A stretch of DNA of 5,595 nt. It comes from Helicobacteraceae bacterium. GTDB lineage: Bacteria > Campylobacterota > Campylobacteria > Campylobacterales > Sulfurimonadaceae. The position numbers and the translations under genes were made by a program. Each line of letters starts with the position of its first letter. Positions within the stretch are counted from its first letter, which is position 1. Location of the stretch: positions 1 through 5,595 of the forward strand of contig DAOWOG010000110.1 of NCBI GenBank assembly GCA_030642185.1, given 5' to 3'. The notes under the pieces were generated by a model. It did not search any database and was not told the DNA's origin. It was given only the letters and a program-made list of their open reading frames with translations. Below, piece after piece: positions 5,391 through 5,595 of the stretch.

Positions 5391-5595
5391 ATGGCACGCA
5401 TAGCAAGAGTAGTATTATCGGGGATACCGCATCATGTCACCCAGCGCGGGGTGAGGAATATGGATATCTTTTTCACCTCTGAAGATAGAGAAACTTATAA
5501 GACACTGCTGTTAGAACAAGGTAAGTGGTTCGGTATGGATATTATTTCATACTGTCTGATGAATAATCATGTTCACTTATTGACATATTTCACAC
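5391..5595 (+). CDS. IS200-like / REP-associated tyrosine transposase (Y1, HUH), 5' part
   Basis: HUH-type single-strand DNA transposases nick and rejoin DNA at hairpins. The first 68 codons are present; the frame is still open at the window edge. The N-terminus MARIARVVLSGIPHHVTQRG followed by VRNMDIFFTSEDRETY is characteristic of the REP-associated (RAYT) branch of Pfam Y1_Tnp. The metal-binding HUH motif is H60-V-H62 within CLMNNHVHLL. The catalytic tyrosine would lie beyond the window. ATG 5391 is the natural family start. No convincing Shine-Dalgarno precedes it; a TAGAAT at 5379-5384 is 5/6 to a -10 but would give a leaderless mRNA. The four residues after HVHLL (TYFT) differ from the usual VVP-type continuation, so an inactivating change near the edge cannot be excluded. 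It lies downstream of the hemJ operon on the same strand and is a likely insertion there. Confidence 0.85.
   Translation, partial: MARIARVVLSGIPHHVTQRGVRNMDIFFTSEDRETYKTLLLEQGKWFGMDIISYCLMNNHVHLLTYFT

Overview
The window (5595 bp, moderate GC) looks like a chromosomal stretch from a member of the Campylobacterota (former Epsilonproteobacteria), most likely a free-living Sulfurimonas/Sulfurovum/Sulfuricurvum-type bacterium. Three things point there: hemB next to argF, an adjacency I recall from Campylobacter; a Campylobacterota-like HemJ; and a periplasmic multiheme cytochrome typical of sulfur- or nitrogen-respiring members. This assignment is inference, because no rRNA or taxonomic marker is present.

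Left part (1-2834, rightward): the C-terminal 184 residues of HemB (porphobilinogen synthase), a 132 bp gap carrying an extended -10 promoter, argF (ornithine carbamoyltransferase, forced TTG start), and 26 bp later an exported pentaheme c-type cytochrome of the cytochrome c554-like superfamily with a C-terminal beta-type domain. Middle (2844-3809, leftward): trpS (tryptophanyl-tRNA synthetase, GTG start), convergent with the cytochrome gene with only 9 bp between stop codons. A 164 bp divergent intergenic region (3810-3973) holds candidate promoters for trpS and for the next operon.

Right part (3974-5195, rightward): a compact three-gene operon of a short ribosome hibernation factor (HPF/RaiA type), thioredoxin 2 (trxC, with an N-terminal Cys4 zinc motif) and hemJ (membrane protoporphyrinogen IX oxidase). 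The gaps are 4 and 18 bp. HemB makes porphobilinogen, HemJ acts at the penultimate oxidation step of protoporphyrin synthesis, and the pentaheme cytochrome consumes heme. The functional theme of heme, redox control and stress or growth arrest is therefore coherent, although the genes lie in separate transcription units.

Right edge (5196-5595): a 195 bp intergenic region packed with unusual structure. It has a strong hairpin whose T9 tract is on the minus strand, so it is a leftward-facing terminator with no visible gene to serve. It also has three perfect copies of the decamer TATTATTCCG, and a hairpin with a GGAC-containing loop. All of this precedes the first 68 codons of an IS200/REP-associated (Y1, HUH) tyrosine transposase that runs off the window. 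This is the part most worth following up. The rest is well-conserved housekeeping or respiratory gene content, and I see no evidence of a wholly new system.
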